A stretch of 64,000 bases of DNA. Source: Auanema rhodensis (lineage: Eukaryota; Nematoda; Chromadorea; Rhabditida; Rhabditidae). The position numbers and the translations under genes are program-made. Positions within the stretch are counted from its first letter, which is position 1. Each line of letters begins with the position of its first letter. A model generated the notes under the pieces. The model ran no database searches and had not been told where the DNA came from. It worked only from the letters and a program-made list of their open reading frames with translations. The DNA is taken from contig OZ059894.1 of the NCBI GenBank assembly GCA_964057225.1, forward strand, positions 13,402,131 through 13,466,130. Direction: 5' to 3'. Shown here piece after piece: positions 37,656 to 50,574 of this stretch.

Positions 37656-39702
37656 ATGCGTCGTTTATCTATGAAAAAAGACCCTAACAAAGATATTATG
37701 AATAAGTTGCATGATTTCTTGTCTTCTTCTATTTGGGCTTTGCCAATTGCTACATTTATTGAACAACGTTCAATAGGTATAAACCTATCTCATCCATTTA
37801 TGTCGATCTGCTTTTACAGTATTCGACCGAAGCCATGGTGATGCAGCATTCGAAGAATACCACGGCGTTCATGCACTTTATAAAGAATTGGTTAATACCC
37901 TGCTTGAATGTTTTTGCGGTGACACAAATATTCCTTGGGAAAAACTGCAAGAGGCTTTGTTGAATTGCCAAAAAGAAAAATTATCGGTGAAACAAAGGGT
38001 TTGTTTATATTTATTAAAATGTTGACAAGGACGTGAGAATGAAGACATTAATTTTATTTTTGTCAAAAAATTCTCTTTTTTTTCTCTCAATTGCCTTTTT
38101 TGTGTTATTGTCTTAATTTTGATATATGCTATTTTGTAAACTCGAAGGAAGAAAAAAATTATGTCTAAGCTTAATCTTCCTTGTTCGCCTCGTAAATATG
38201 TCATGTGCCGGAGAGTGAAAACGACTTTAGTAGTCATTGCTAATTTTTTAAAAAATTTATTTTTTGAAAATAATCTAAAATTAAATTAATAAAAGGAGTT
38301 ATGAAATAAACATAAATGCTCTTAATTTTATTATTTAGTATTTGCATTTGTAGACTAATCTTGAACCATTAGCTGCTGCAAGTGATTTTGATGTTTTCGT
38401 ACCAATGATGATGCGAAAAAACGTGGAACTTCAACTACAAGCTCTACAAATGATTGAAGTATACTTATATTGATGCTTTTTTAAGTTCTTACATTTTTCA
38501 GTTTTTGTGTGGGCTTATTCCCACCGTATTGCAAATAGAAGATGGCGAGACACTGAAAGATAAAAAAGTGCTGTCTCCTGAAGAAACAGAAAGATATGTT
38601 CTTATATCTGTGATGAGGTAATAATCAAATACATTTTTGTTATAAGATTCTTTTAATAGACAAAGTAAAGAAGAATTTGATAAGCAATATGGTAAAGATC
38701 TACGAGAAGATCTTGAAAGAGTTGCTCGAGATGGGGAAGAACAACGACTACGCTTAACACGAGAAAGGGAGCGAGAAGAACTGCTCATTGAGAAGGCTAT
38801 GACGGATCATAATGTAGCTATTGTAAGGGTGATGTTTTTAGATAAATAGATAAGATAAATAGATAGATAACTTGTTGTTTTCTAGGTTTCTTCCACACCT
38901 GAAAAAAGTAATATTGAAAAAGTTCCCACAATCTCAGGGTCTACATCATCGAGACGAACATCAAAAAGCGTTGAAAGGCCGACATCTCGAAAAACCAGTA
39001 CTCCAGGGCGAATCAGGAAGTTTGAATATTTTCATTAGCCTACCTGAGTGATGTGTTTCAGACTTGAAAACGAAAAGCCAGCTATTGCTGAACGTTCTGA
39101 ATCGATTTCAAGAAAAAATTCTAGAGAATCTCAGAAAAATCTAAAGGACGTTCGTAGGGTTGAGTTTTTAAATATTAAACATTACAGAATATAACTCTAT
39201 TTTGTATCAGAATTTAATCGGAATTTTATTGTTCTTTTAGCCTTCTTTACCAGCCCGTCCCAAAACACAAGCACAACGTTCGGAAGATTTTTCAGGCCCA
39301 GAGTTCGGGCCTCGTCGTAAAAATGTGAACGACGTTCACGTATGTTTGCTTTTTTTATTTTATGGCTCCAAATTGAATCTGATTATAGGCAAAATTACTG
39401 GAAACTGATCGATTAAATACAGCTGATGTAGAAGGCCGGCGTCAATATTTGCAACAACAAAGGGATAAATTGCTCACTATGAAAAATGTAGAACGCCAAA
39501 AACAACTCGAGGTAATATTTTTTTGTCTTCTACAAATATAAGTATTGGCCAGGTTATTTCGGCTAAAGTACAACAAGAACGACCCAGAACCGCAAAAGCA
39601 GCACGTGGAGCAATGAGAGGAAATCAAAATAATGATGAAGTTATTGCTCAACGAAGAGTACTAGCAAGCAAACTGAAAGCAGAGATAGCCGAGATAGGAT
39701 AG
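37656..39702 (+). CDS. cfap-36: CFAP36 (CCDC104), BART-like domain ciliary protein
   Basis: CFAP36 binds the small GTPase ARL3 through an N-terminal BART-like domain and is found in cilia. The N-terminus matches: LHDFLSSSIWALPIATFIEQ, VFDRSHGDAAFEEYHGVHAL, YKELVNTLLE, then FDVFVPMMMRKNVELQLQAL, which corresponds to the human [20 protein letters not shown] region. A charged coiled-coil middle follows (LREDLERVARDGEEQRLRLT). Next come a Ser/Arg low-complexity stretch and the conserved C-terminal GRRQYLQQQRDKLLTMKN and RRVLASKLKAEIAEIG. The start is taken at 37656; a second ATG at 37671 is also possible. It is convergent with the TFIIB gene. Confidence 0.93.
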
Positions 39703-39929
39703 AAACTGTTTAGAAAAGCAATTTTATTTTAAATTCTGCAAATAAAAAGTTACAACCGTGAGATCGAAAACCTAATACAAAGGAATGTTTTCTGAAAACA
39801 TAATATTGTGCAAAACGTTTGTATACAGAAAGTATTTACTGTACTATGTGCTCGAAGCCAAATCAAATAAAAATATACCTCAATAACTTGATCAATCTAA
39901 TATTACAAGAAATTAGGACTCAATATAAT

Positions 39930-41176
39930 TTATGAAGACGGTAATTGATCGATAGGGGTTACGAATTGGAAATCTTCTGGGAATAGTTCGCCAGCTCTTG
40001 GATAAAACAGCTTATACGTTTGCTTAACAGTAACTTCGGCGGCTCCAGCGATATCACCAATTTCTGTAATGGAATCATTTAGATGTAATTTAAATTCGTC
40101 GTTTCGTTACCCTTTGCTGATCGTTTCTCTGCGGATGCTTGAGAAGCCATGTATATGGCTGCAGCGGCAATAGAAATAGGAGAGCGTCTTAAAAGTTTAG
40201 TGTTATAGCATATACTAAACAGTGGTAAGAATATTATAAAAACATACCCAGCTACCAAATCCATATCTACAGCTCTTTTTGCGATACGAGTAGCGCACAC
40301 CTGTCATATATAAATTTAAACTTTTAAAAAAACACTACACTGTACCTTCACCGAGTTCGATAGATTGAGCCTTGCACAGAAACGAGACATAAAATCGGCA
40401 GATGTAATTTGTTTTAGGTTAGTTTCCATGCTCTTGATGATTAATTTGAAACACCTTCCAATTTCTTTTTTCGAAACACGAGAAGCCGCACATATTTCTT
40501 TAAGATAATTAATATATAAAAATTCATTTTAATTAAAACCTTTAAATGTACGTGGTACATCATCCTTACGACAAGCAATGTAAAGACATGCTGCGGCTTG
40601 AGCTTCATTATTTTTGCCCTTCAAGGCCTTACCATCAAGAACATCTTTAAATAACTTAGCTGCCATATCCTGAACGTACATTCTTTTTTTTTTTTTTAAA
40701 TATCAACCGACTTGAATATTTTTTGTAAGATGAATTCTTTCGGACATTTCACGAATAACACTCATTGCTTGATTCATTTGGCGGTCAGTATTATTCATAC
40801 TTTTCCGTTGAGAATTTGCCAGACTATGACAGGTAAACTAGTGAATAAGTCACCTCATCGAAATCATACCTGTTATCACTATCAGAGCTACCAAATCCAA
40901 TAGCAATACTAGTGGAAAGATCACTTCCAGAGAGGAGGGGATTTTCAGGTGCTCCAACACGGGACGGATCAGTTCCGCTCCTTTCATTCGAAAACGATCG
41001 CCATTCTGTACCTACATCTACTAATCTATAAATGAAAAAATGAAAAAAAATAGCTTTCAATTCATAATTCTATACCTGTCGCCTACAACTAAACCACATT
41101 CAGGACAAATAATATCACCGGCCCTATGATCTTCTACAAGATGAGTTCCAGGGTGAATAGGGCACTGCAAAGCCAT
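39930..41176 (-). CDS. ttb-1: General transcription factor TFIIB
   Basis: TFIIB bridges TBP-DNA and RNA polymerase II. The N-terminal zinc ribbon is clear: [12 protein letters not shown], then [11 protein letters not shown]. The B-reader/linker region [20 protein letters not shown] and [16 protein letters not shown] follows. The two cyclin-like repeats are represented by [40 protein letters not shown] and [18 protein letters not shown], and the protein ends TPIDQLPSS and TAA. Its length and motif order are those of metazoan TFIIB. The ATG (41176) follows a TTTCAG acceptor eight bases upstream, a probable trans-splice site. It is last in a - strand series MYG1, RMDN, TFIIB. Confidence 0.97.
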
Positions 41177-41604
41177 TCCCGCTGAAAGATGATTCAAAAC
41201 TATTTTGGTAAACATATAACTCATAAGCTACAAGCAAAATTATAACATAAGGAAAGCTAGAACGACAATAACTTTAGAAAAAAAAAATTTTCCCCAAACA
41301 AGCGAAAAGCTGATAATGAACCAAAAAAAAAGCTAACACACTGGCGTACTTTAGGTGTCAGTGTTGGGTATATTCACCTCTTAGCAAACAGTACCTAATT
41401 GAATGACTCACGTTTTTAGTAAAGTATTAGAAAGATCGGGTCAGCTTGTTCACAACTTAACGTATAGTTGAACACAAAATATAGAAGACGTTTATTGAAA
41501 GATAAGAAAATTCCACAAGAACCCTTTTTAAAAACATAGGACATCATCAGGACATATATATGGAAAAATATGTACAAATAAATATTTTATCATTGAAAAC
41601 CCGA
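41177..41604. other. Intergenic between RMDN-like gene and TFIIB
   Basis: About 430 bp with no exon seen; it should hold the RMDN 3' UTR and the TFIIB upstream region. Confidence 0.5.
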
Positions 41605-44068
41605 TCAGCATTTGGCAAGAAGTTTGGTAGCCTCATCAAGAAGAGCGATTTCAGCATCATCAACAGGTTTCATTTGCTTAGCAATAAGCAAGAATTTCTT
41701 AGCGTTAGCCTGGAAAAAAAATCAGTAATTAAAATATACTTTTTCCTTTTTATGTACTTTGTCACTTTTTTGAATATAACAACGAGCGATGTAAATTAAA
41801 TTTTCAATCCATTCTTGTTTCTGTTCATATGCATTAAGAAAATCCTTCAAAGCCTCCTCAAAGGTCGCAGATGGAGGGGTTCCATACAAAACGGAGGCAG
41901 CCTGATAAAATACCTTGCAATAAATTAAACAGAATATAACTACCTTTCTCTCAAGCCATGTAAGTCCAGCTACAGAAAATGAATATCTACCTCTCATATG
42001 TAATAAAGAATACTCCTTTGGGTCCATATTTAAAGCTTTGTCAAGATACTCCTAAACACCATAAAGTTATTTGGTTTAAATATAGTTTAACAAAGTTTAC
42101 TTTGAATTTTCCACCTTGCTCAATTTTTTCTTTGGTTCCAAGATAATCCGTGCATTGTCCTGTCATCACAGCTGCCCATTTAACAGCAGAAAAATTGTTT
42201 TCATCTACTGTCATAGCGTCAACTCCATATTGTCTACCTAAACAATATTTGTATCTAAAATTAAATAACTGGGATTAAACCTTCAAACAATAGTTCTTTT
42301 TTCTTGTTTTTATCGACAGTTCTACATGCAACCTCATGGCACGATTTGGCTAAACGCCAAAGGAGTTCCGCATTACTTTTTTCTCCATCAACGTAATGCT
42401 GTATATAGAGGGGGGACTAAAGGAATACGCAAAAAAAGTAGTTTTCATGATTTTCAAATCAACGTTTAGCAAAAAAGTACAATATATGAAAAATATAATT
42501 AGAAATACCTTCTTTAAACTATCATAAGCCTTGGCAACATCATCAGTTCCAAAAAGTAGATCAACATCATTGAAAGACTAAAAACAAACAGTTAACTTAA
42601 AAAGTATAGTTGAAGGTGATCCTCAACCCCAACACTAACCATCCTTATGAAAAACCCGAGTCAAATAGACGAAAGTAAAGCGAAACCCTGTAGAGTCCGA
42701 AATAAATGAATCAAAACGAGATAAAGAGAACAAGAACAACGCAAGCAGCACTAATCATTTAAAAAATTTTTGAATAACTATCTTATCAGCAACATTTGTT
42801 TGATGAGTTCTTGTTTGATAGTCACATTGTCTTTCAATTAATCTAATAACCAAAACAGTTTAACAAACTACAAACTACTTCACAAAAAAGTAAGAAAATA
42901 AATGTTGACAATATTATAAGTATAGAAAAGAAAATTATATAGAATTTAATGTATATAATTCATGAGAGTGCTCAATAGAAAAGCGCGAAAACAGATATTT
43001 AAAAATTAGTTCAAAGTACACGTTCTCACGTTGAAAATTATTCTCGATCGAATGGCGGAAAAACCAGATTGTCATAGGTCAATGTGATACGAGGCAAACA
43101 ACAACAAAAAAAGGAGTACCAGACATCAAAAATGATTAGATGGTACAAATTCATCATGAGACCTCGACATCAGGCACCATATGAGTGTTGACGCTCAAAC
43201 TAGTATTTGGCTATGCCTCAAACAAAAGAAAAGGACCAAAACGTTATGAAAGTTTCGAAGATGTATTAATCCAAGAAGTGAGGATAGAAAGTGGTGAGAA
43301 GTTAGCGCGGAGCAAACATTTGATCGATTAGTCACTTGCCGATAGTGAGGAAGCGATGATACAGGCTGTCAATGTTATTGCAGCTGACTAAATCGAGTTA
43401 ATATTTTATTGGTTAAATCAGGGAATCGCAGCTATATGATAATATAGATAACACAACATATAAAAAATAACAAAAACTGACTATTTTAGGAATTGTTATA
43501 GAAGGTCTCGAAGGATCGTTCAAACAAGGAATAGTAACAGTGTCGTTATCCCTGAACTAGTTCATGCAAAATAGATGTTCATGCACATTTACATTACCAT
43601 TCCTCGGATGCATCTGCATATTCCCCGTCTGAGGACAATGACTGCGTACTTTTCACTCGATTAATATGAGATAGTAATTCAGCTGTATCAATATATTAAA
43701 ACACTAAGAAAAACTACGTACTTTGATCGCCTTCAAATGTAACTGAGCGTTCGCGAGATTTCATAGGACTTCTAGCTTTCACTGCCAATGCTTCTACTCT
43801 TAATACTTCCACCCGTAATAGATCTACTTCGATACTGAATGCTTATTTATTGACATAGTTCAATATTTTCTGTACCGTAATTTTCCTAATTCATGCCTAA
43901 CTAGTTCTCTTTCAAATTGGCTAATTTTATATCTCCGAAAATAGATCAATATACAGTAGCCTACAAAACGGAATTAATTACTTATCAAAGAGATAGTGAA
44001 CCTGCAACACTTGATATTGCGGCAACCCCAGCTACTTTCAGGAAGCGATCAGAGACATCAAATAGCAT
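41605..44068 (-). CDS. Regulator of microtubule dynamics (RMDN/FAM82) with PTPIP51-like N-terminus
   Basis: RMDN proteins carry a TPR-like domain; RMDN3/PTPIP51 is a mitochondrial outer-membrane tether to the ER that binds VAP. The C-terminal domain is evident: LWRLAKSCHEVACRTVD, DPKEYSLLHMRGRYSFSVAG, LTWLERK, PPSATFEEALKDFLNAYE and IYIARCYIQKSDK, ending LLAKC and TGA. Upstream exons at 43597-44068 splice in phase across a 950-bp intron. They code a transmembrane segment (VAGVAAISSVAGYCILIYF), then a coiled coil (ISQFERELVRHELGKLR) and SRERSVTFEGDQ, and then an EYADASE motif. A shorter form could start at the ATG at 42642 (MVSVG). The long form is my preferred model. It sits 255 bp downstream of MYG1 on the same strand. 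Confidence 0.85.
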
Positions 44069-44322
44069 ATTGCCAAGAACTTCCTAAGCACACAAATTGA
44101 AATTCAATATATCGTTTAAGTTCAAGCCTGCACATAATGAAAATATACTATTTTAACGCAAATTTCAAATGTCGTAATAGATAACATACATTAAATGGAA
44201 CATATCCACATTTACCTTTAGTTTAATTCAATATTCATCAAACATTTAAAACAAAATAACATTTCATAAGAACAACAACAAATGAATACGAGTACAATTC
44301 GATTATCGTAATAACTTATTGC

Positions 44323-45833
44323 CTACATTTTATCATCCACTTTACATCGTTTAGCTTCTGGCAGAGTATCAGAGACCTTAAATCGAGAGTATTATGAAAA
44401 AACAAAATATCTATGCAATTATATAATGGTAGATATAACTAACCACTTACAGAGCTATTAGCAATTTCAAGCGACTTTCTCGCCATTTCTATAACACCCT
44501 CACGTGTATGATTTCCTCCAATGAATCCTGCAACAAAAATTATATATACATATATACATATGCATTGTTGTTCTCACCTGAAGTATGAACAAATACACAA
44601 CCAGGAATATCGCTGACCTTTGAGAGATCATTATCTCGAAGGGATCGCCATGATTGTGGAAGTGGAAGTCTGATATACATTACGTACAAGTGTCACAAGA
44701 AAAAATAAAAACCTATTTTCAAAACTGGAAAGATTGTTAACAGGTATGGCTTGAATCCTCCACTGATTAGCCGTTGTATCTGCAAACGTCGTATATCATT
44801 AATTAACTTAAGGGACAAAACCTTGGAAGAGCATATAAGTCATGTTCTGATTTAATAATCCCTTCTCTTCCTCAATCGTAAAGAAATGCTCTTTCCATGG
44901 AACACCTCCATTTTCAAGAAGAACTACACGACCACTGCTATCAACCTAAAAATTAAGTATACAAAAATATCCTTAGGTTTTTAAAACCTCAAAACGGTTG
45001 TTTATAGCATTTTCTACCAGTTCTCGTGCGGGCCACCAAACATTGTGAAGATATGTAATAGTTTCTAATAACTCAGCTAGAAACATTCCGTAAAACCTAT
45101 TGAAACTATTTGAAAACAAACATCCTACGCAATTCATGGCTTTTTGAAAACGGTCATCTATATCAACGTTTTCTTCATTCCAATGAGGGTTGAATCTTCC
45201 AACTCTGCCTGATATGCCACCAGATGAATGATACCTGTAGAAAATAATAACAAAATACAATAAAAATGATCAACCTTGGAGTTCCTTCGTATTGCGATAT
45301 ACCATTGTCTATGGCATCAATTTGCTCCATAAAACTCTCGTAAACACGGTTATAATAAATGTTTAACTTCGGATCATTTTCTTCCAAGTGAAGGTGCTAA
45401 CAATTTAAATTGAAATTGAAGTAAATGTACAAATACATACTTCTTGAATAAGTCTTTTACCATAATGAGCATATATCAAGCCAGCAGAACTAAGCTTGGT
45501 ATTGAATGGAAGTATGTTTAAGGTTTGCAATGTATGCGTAAATTCCCTTAAAAAATATATAAATCCACATATTGTATAAAAGGAAAACTTTTGGTGGTGG
45601 TCATAACGCTTGGTGGTATGATCATAAGTTCCTCCAACATCCACAACTATGTCGCATGTTTTTAGCAGTGCAGGATCTCTAGTTCTATACGAGCATAATT
45701 AACATTATATAATCTCTTGTCTAAAATACCTGACTATATCGTAATCCTTGTATTCATTAATATGTTTTAGCATAAAACAAGCAAGAGCTTCATCGCAATG
45801 AAATTTTCCATTATGAGTTCCAATTTTACCCAT
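44323..45833 (-). CDS. MYG1 exonuclease (DHH-type RNA exonuclease)
   Basis: MYG1 is a 3'-5' RNA exonuclease of nucleus and mitochondria. Near the start are [19 protein letters not shown] and [20 protein letters not shown], with the DHH motif in [94 protein letters not shown] and [20 protein letters not shown] follow in family order. It ends CKVDDKM and TAG. The start at 45833 begins MGKIGTHNG directly, so any mitochondrial presequence would need an upstream exon, which I do not see. The gene is divergent from NDUFA1 and lies upstream of the RMDN-like gene. Confidence 0.95.
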
Positions 45834-46280
45834 ATTTGAAATAATCGCTCTAAAATAGGAAGACAGAATACTGAATCTATAACAATCAAAATTAAATTCG
45901 GCACTATACTAGTAAATAAAATTTAGTCCATTTTTAAATAAGAAACGCGCTCCTTTGCAAATTTTATTTCTTGCTTCTGCGTATCTCAAATTTTTCAGTA
46001 AAATATGAGTCTCTACATGTTTTGGTTTCAATGGAGCAATTGGTTATCGTTTCTTTTTCTTCTTTAAATTTATATTATAATATATTGCAGATTCGATGAT
46101 CCTGTATTTCCTAATTCTTACTTTTTCCCTTTAACCGTAAAATTTTATTGCTTTCACAAATATTTTTCATTTTAAAATTTAGATTTCTACAATTTGGATT
46201 TCTCCAATCTTTTACTTTTACAATATTTTTACTATTAAGATTTCGCTTCGTGGTGTTTGCAAAATTTGTTTTTTTTAAGC
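45834..46280. other. Divergent intergenic region between MYG1 and NDUFA1
   Basis: About 450 bp, strongly AT-rich, shared by the two divergent genes; no exon seen. Confidence 0.5.
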
Positions 46281-46536
46281 ATGTGGTTTGAACAGTTCTA
46301 CTCTGGTATAATAACCACAGCCTTTGTTGCCGGCGCTTGCTATATGAGCTATCCTTTCAACAAATGGGATGTTGGCCGAGCTTTCCGCAGAAACTATTGC
46401 ACAAATGAAAGGTTATTATATTATCAAGTTTACTTGTTATATTAATCTTTACAGAGTTTATCTTTCTCAACGTGATCATCGTTTGACCGGAAATCAATAT
46501 CGTATTTCTGACTTGTCCTCCATCTCTGACAATTAG
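46281..46536 (+). CDS. NADH dehydrogenase 1 alpha subunit 1 (NDUFA1, MWFE), complex I
   Basis: Small single-pass subunit of respiratory complex I in the inner mitochondrial membrane. The product is about 70 residues in two exons, with an intron of about 46 bp after CTNE. It begins with the diagnostic MWFE, followed by a hydrophobic segment (YSGIITTAFVAGACYMSYPF). It then has YLSQRDHRLTGNQYRISDL, corresponding to the family's ERDRRISG motif. The ATG follows a TTTTTTAAG acceptor. The length fits the family. Confidence 0.93.
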
Positions 46537-46759
46537 ATTATTTTCTTGTAGATAAATAGTATTTAGCTATAAAGTTAATTACCGATTTGTTGTTTTATAT
46601 TCGTACATACATATATAAGATTTTCTGAATATTAACACATTTTCTGATCATGAGCAACCAGCTCAGAGTGCAAATTATCAAATGACTTCCATCTCAATGT
46701 GGTAGTAATACTGACTGATTTTAAATGTCAGCTGTTACTCTTATGAAACACTTTCTCAT

Positions 46760-48377
46760 ATGCTGCTCCTGTGGTTAGGTCTTCTTTTATTTTTTACAGG
46801 TATTGACTTGATATTTCGATAAATACAGCTTAACTTGTTCAGAGCAAGTTGCGGCTTGTCACTGTGAATTCGGATGGCTGTATAATGTTAGAACTAATTT
46901 CTGTTATCACACAGCCAATCATCCACTACGATGGCATGAAGCCGAAAATTTTTGTCAATCAAAAAATAGTCACTTAGTTTCCATAAACTCAAATCAAGAA
47001 AGAATGTTTGTAGAAGGTACTGTATAATTGAATAGTTTTCTATTTTGACTTACCATAGATATGATTGACCATGAGTTTTTTTCCTGGGTTGGATTATCGC
47101 GAAGTCAAGATAATTCGGACTTCACATGGTCGGACGGGAGCAGCGTAAATTATACGTTGTTTGAAAAAAGTTTGATTGTGTACTCAATATGCTTATTTGT
47201 CTGCTTTTAGCACAATTTGAAGTAGGTGACTGTGTAGCATGGGCGATCTTTGAGAATCAAAATGGATGGAAAGTTATATCCTGCAACTATTCTCAATTCT
47301 TCGTTTGTAAAAAAAGAGCACCTTGGTACCTTTATATTCAGTGATTTCAATTTTTTTTCCATTATAGTCAAACTCCCGTGATATTGAATTCATCGAAAGA
47401 TGATTTTAGAAGTGATGGGTATCCCTTCGGGTATCCTAATGACGACTATAAAATCTTATTAATTGAAGTTGCATATATCCAAAATAGTTATTTAACATGA
47501 TATATGCAGGTAGAGCCACTTGCTAGCATTGCAATTAGAGTTGAAGATTTCGATACGGAAGAAGACGATGTGTTAACTATGTATGATGGAACAACCGCTC
47601 ATGCACCTGTACTGGCTAAGTTAGTTCAAGTTGTATTATCAACATAACTTTGTTCAAATATTTTTTGAAATTTAATAATTGATGCTGGTTTTGCGCATCT
47701 TGCTTGATAAAGAAAACTGACTGCTTCTTCAACCTGTTCTTTTAGACTTCGAGGATCTTTCCACAATATCACTTTTCTTTCATCGACCAACACTATTTTG
47801 TTAATATTCAAGACGGATAATGCTATCCATGGCAGAGGCTTCCACATTTCTTATGAAGTATAGTACGTATTATACTTAGCGAACAAAGAAATAATTCACA
47901 CTTTTTAGCAAAAAGAATGATATAATCTATAAAAATGAAACAAGTGGTGTTCTTCTCAGTCCGGGATATCCGAATTATTTTCCTATGTTTGTCTTGCAAG
48001 AATACATGATCACATGCTATCCGGAATATCATGTACACTTCAAATTAACTAGTACTCAATTATGTAATTTCTCTTCTTAATTTTTATCGTTCAGATTTGA
48101 GTATTTCCTCCAATGACTATCTAAGATTCTTTGATGGCCCTAATGAGAACTACAGCATCTTTCAAGAGTACGTCAGAAGTTGGAAACTATTATTTATGAA
48201 AACATATTTAGATTTAGCAAGCATGCTTTCAAAAAATACACATACTTTTTCCGAAGTTCCTCGAAAATTGTGTTTGTTAAATTTAACTCCAGCGAAAACT
48301 CAACAAGAAGTACAGGGTGGGAGCTTCACTATGACTGTGTACGAATAGATGGGATGGGAAGCGAAATTATAATTTGA
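46760..48377 (+). CDS. Secreted C-type lectin with CUB domains
   Basis: Nematode-type CLEC protein, probably a secreted sugar-binding or surface/immune protein. The start at 46760 gives a signal peptide (MLLLWLGLLLFFT, then EQVAAC), using an acceptor ending TTGTTCAG. The lectin domain follows: WLYNVRTNFCYHTANHPLRW, HEAENFCQSKNSHLVSINSN, FFSWVGLSRSQDNSDFTWSD, then GDCVAWAIFENQNGWKVISC. Next are two CUB-like domains. The first has SDGYPFGYPNDD, DVLTMYDGTTAHAPVL and ILLIFKTDNAIHGRGFHISY. The second has LLSPGYPNYFPM, YLRFFDGPNENYSIF and SKIVFVKFNSSENSTRSTGW. No EPN or QPD calcium-sugar motif is obvious, so the ligand is unknown. The stop is the TGA at 48375. Exon joins in the middle are approximate. 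Confidence 0.85.
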
Positions 48378-48510
48378 ATTTACTTCAATATTAATAAACG
48401 CTTTTCAAAAAAAGATTTATAGCCATGCAACAGATCACAAATCACATCAGTAACGCCCAAGTAACTGACTGAACATAAATAGCAAACATTAATATTATCA
48501 AAAACGATAT

Positions 48511-50163
48511 TCAGTTAGAATCAGCTGATTCTTTCTTTGAAGTATCTTCCTCACTCAGGTTAGCAAAAAGCTTCTTGAATCTCTTTTTATCGGCTTCGTT
48601 GTTCTGCTTAATCTTTTGTTCACAAACCAAAATTTGCTGTTGAGCGGCCTACAGTTTCTAATAGTTATGAATGTATTAATAGAAAGAGTACTTTGTTTGA
48701 AGAATCCAGCACAGTAACTTGTTGAAAGATTTCCTTAGCATCTTCAATATCATTCATTGCAAACAAAGCACCTGCTTTACGGAACAAGGCTTTGACATTA
48801 TCAGGAGAACTTTCAAGAACCTATAATCCAATCAATTTGGTACACAGTCTCCTGAAAACTGACCTTATCACAATACTTGATACATTTAGCATGGTCGTTG
48901 CTCTTGGTAGCAACGAGGCTGATGTTCAAGTATGCGGCATTTAGCAAAATATCTCTTTCCTATAACAAAATGTTTTTTTCATCTTGCATTTCCCACAATA
49001 TTATACTTTTTTGGCATCACCATCCATAGACTTTTCGAACTGCAGTAAATCCTCTACTCTCATATATTTAAGCAAAGCAATTTTCAGGTTTCCTTCTTGA
49101 AGAAATTTAGTTCCACGTTCCTTTGCCTGTTTAGCAGCCTCAATTTTTTGAGCACTTGTCATTTCCCAGGTGGCTGGAACCTGGTAAAACGGGAATAGCT
49201 AAAATTTCAATAAAACAAATTACCTTCTCGAAGTCTTTTAGGAAAATTGTGAACTGGACAGAAGCGTTAGGAGGTAGATTGTATTCAGCAGGAGCATCAC
49301 GACCATATGTATATTTTCTACCTTTAAGCTCGATGAGAGACTTTTCGCCACGACAGAAACGTTTCAGAGCTTTATCTACTCCATCGGGGAGTCCAACCTA
49401 TTAAAAAATGAAATATTTAACTACATTATTTAAAAATACCAATGATCCTTCGCCTAAAGAATATGTTAGATCCTTATCATAAAATACCCTATCCTCAAAT
49501 GTACCAACAGCATGAACTAAAACAAAAAGAAAAGTCCGACATTAAAATATTTATACATACTATGAACGTTGCTAGTATCATTGGGAACTGCCAACTTTTC
49601 ACCCTCAACAATGATAGTTCTAAGAATTGTTCCATCATGATCAGGGGACATATCTTCGCCTTGCCATGATAAAAGTTCAATCTAATTTTGAAAATGATAT
49701 AAAAAATTGCACCCATTAAGATACCTCGAAAATTAAGGTGGCCCCTCCCGGAATCTTAGGCAAATGCCCGGAAACACCGTAACCGTAGTCATGTCTAATT
49801 TTGAACTCAGAAACTTCTCCAAGGGTCATTGTACCGACACCAATGCTCCATCCTTCAATTACCTAAAAGTTTTATGTTTCAAAAAAGACATTAATGATTA
49901 TTCAACATCCTGCCCAATAGTGAATGAGAATTCTTCTCCTCTGTCTCGGCTAGAATCAAATTTGTCTCCATTTTCCAAGGTTCCAACATAATGAACCTAA
50001 ATTTGCACATTATATTGAAGAAAAATATTTAAAAGTAGTGAACAAAGTTTACCTTAACGCTATTGCCTTTTCCAGGCTTCAGGGAGCCTTTTCCTGCTTT
50101 CTTAATGAGCTTGAGAACTCCACCATCTTGTTTTGGGGTGACATCAAGATATTCGGAAGACAT
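48511..50163 (-). CDS. fkb-6: FKBP52-like immunophilin with two FKBP domains and TPRs
   Basis: Cytosolic HSP90 co-chaperone peptidyl-prolyl isomerase. FKBP domain 1: [40 protein letters not shown] and [20 protein letters not shown]. Domain 2 (likely inactive, as in the family): [20 protein letters not shown] and [21 protein letters not shown]-terminal TPRs: [60 protein letters not shown]. It ends KKESADSN and TGA. The start at 50163 ([16 protein letters not shown]) agrees with worm FKB-6. It is divergent from TAF10, about 410 bp apart. Confidence 0.95.
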
Positions 50164-50574
50164 TTTAAGATTAACACTAAAACAATGAGATGAACAAGAG
50201 CGATTAAATGTATGGAATATGGTGGTGTAAAAATGTATTGAATAAAATTAATAACGTAAATTCTAGAAAATTCTCTCTCTATCTTTGAATATACAGTACT
50301 CCTGCCGTACTACTGAAAATGTTAGCATATTAACGCGAGTTCACGTACAATATTAACTCAGATTGAACTTATTCGGTGAGTAATTTATTCTGTTATTTTT
50401 GTAAATTGCAACTAGAAACAAATTTTTTTGATTATGATTAATCTCTGTTGTTAGGAATCTTAGTGATATTTTATTTTTTTTATATTATAATGATTTATAT
50501 AAATATATTTATAAAAAAAAACTAAGTTCTTTATTTCTCTATACTCTGTTGAATGACGTTTTCATAGTTTAGAT
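50164..50574. other. Divergent intergenic region between FKB-6 and TAF10
   Basis: About 410 bp shared by two divergent housekeeping genes. A run of A and T near 50460-50520; no exon seen. Confidence 0.5.

Noticed and set aside
42640-42642. ATG at 42642 as the only start of the RMDN-like gene
   Set aside because: Upstream exons splice in phase with a CATAAG acceptor and give the anchor and coiled coil known from RMDN3, so the longer model is preferred; the short form is kept as an alternative.
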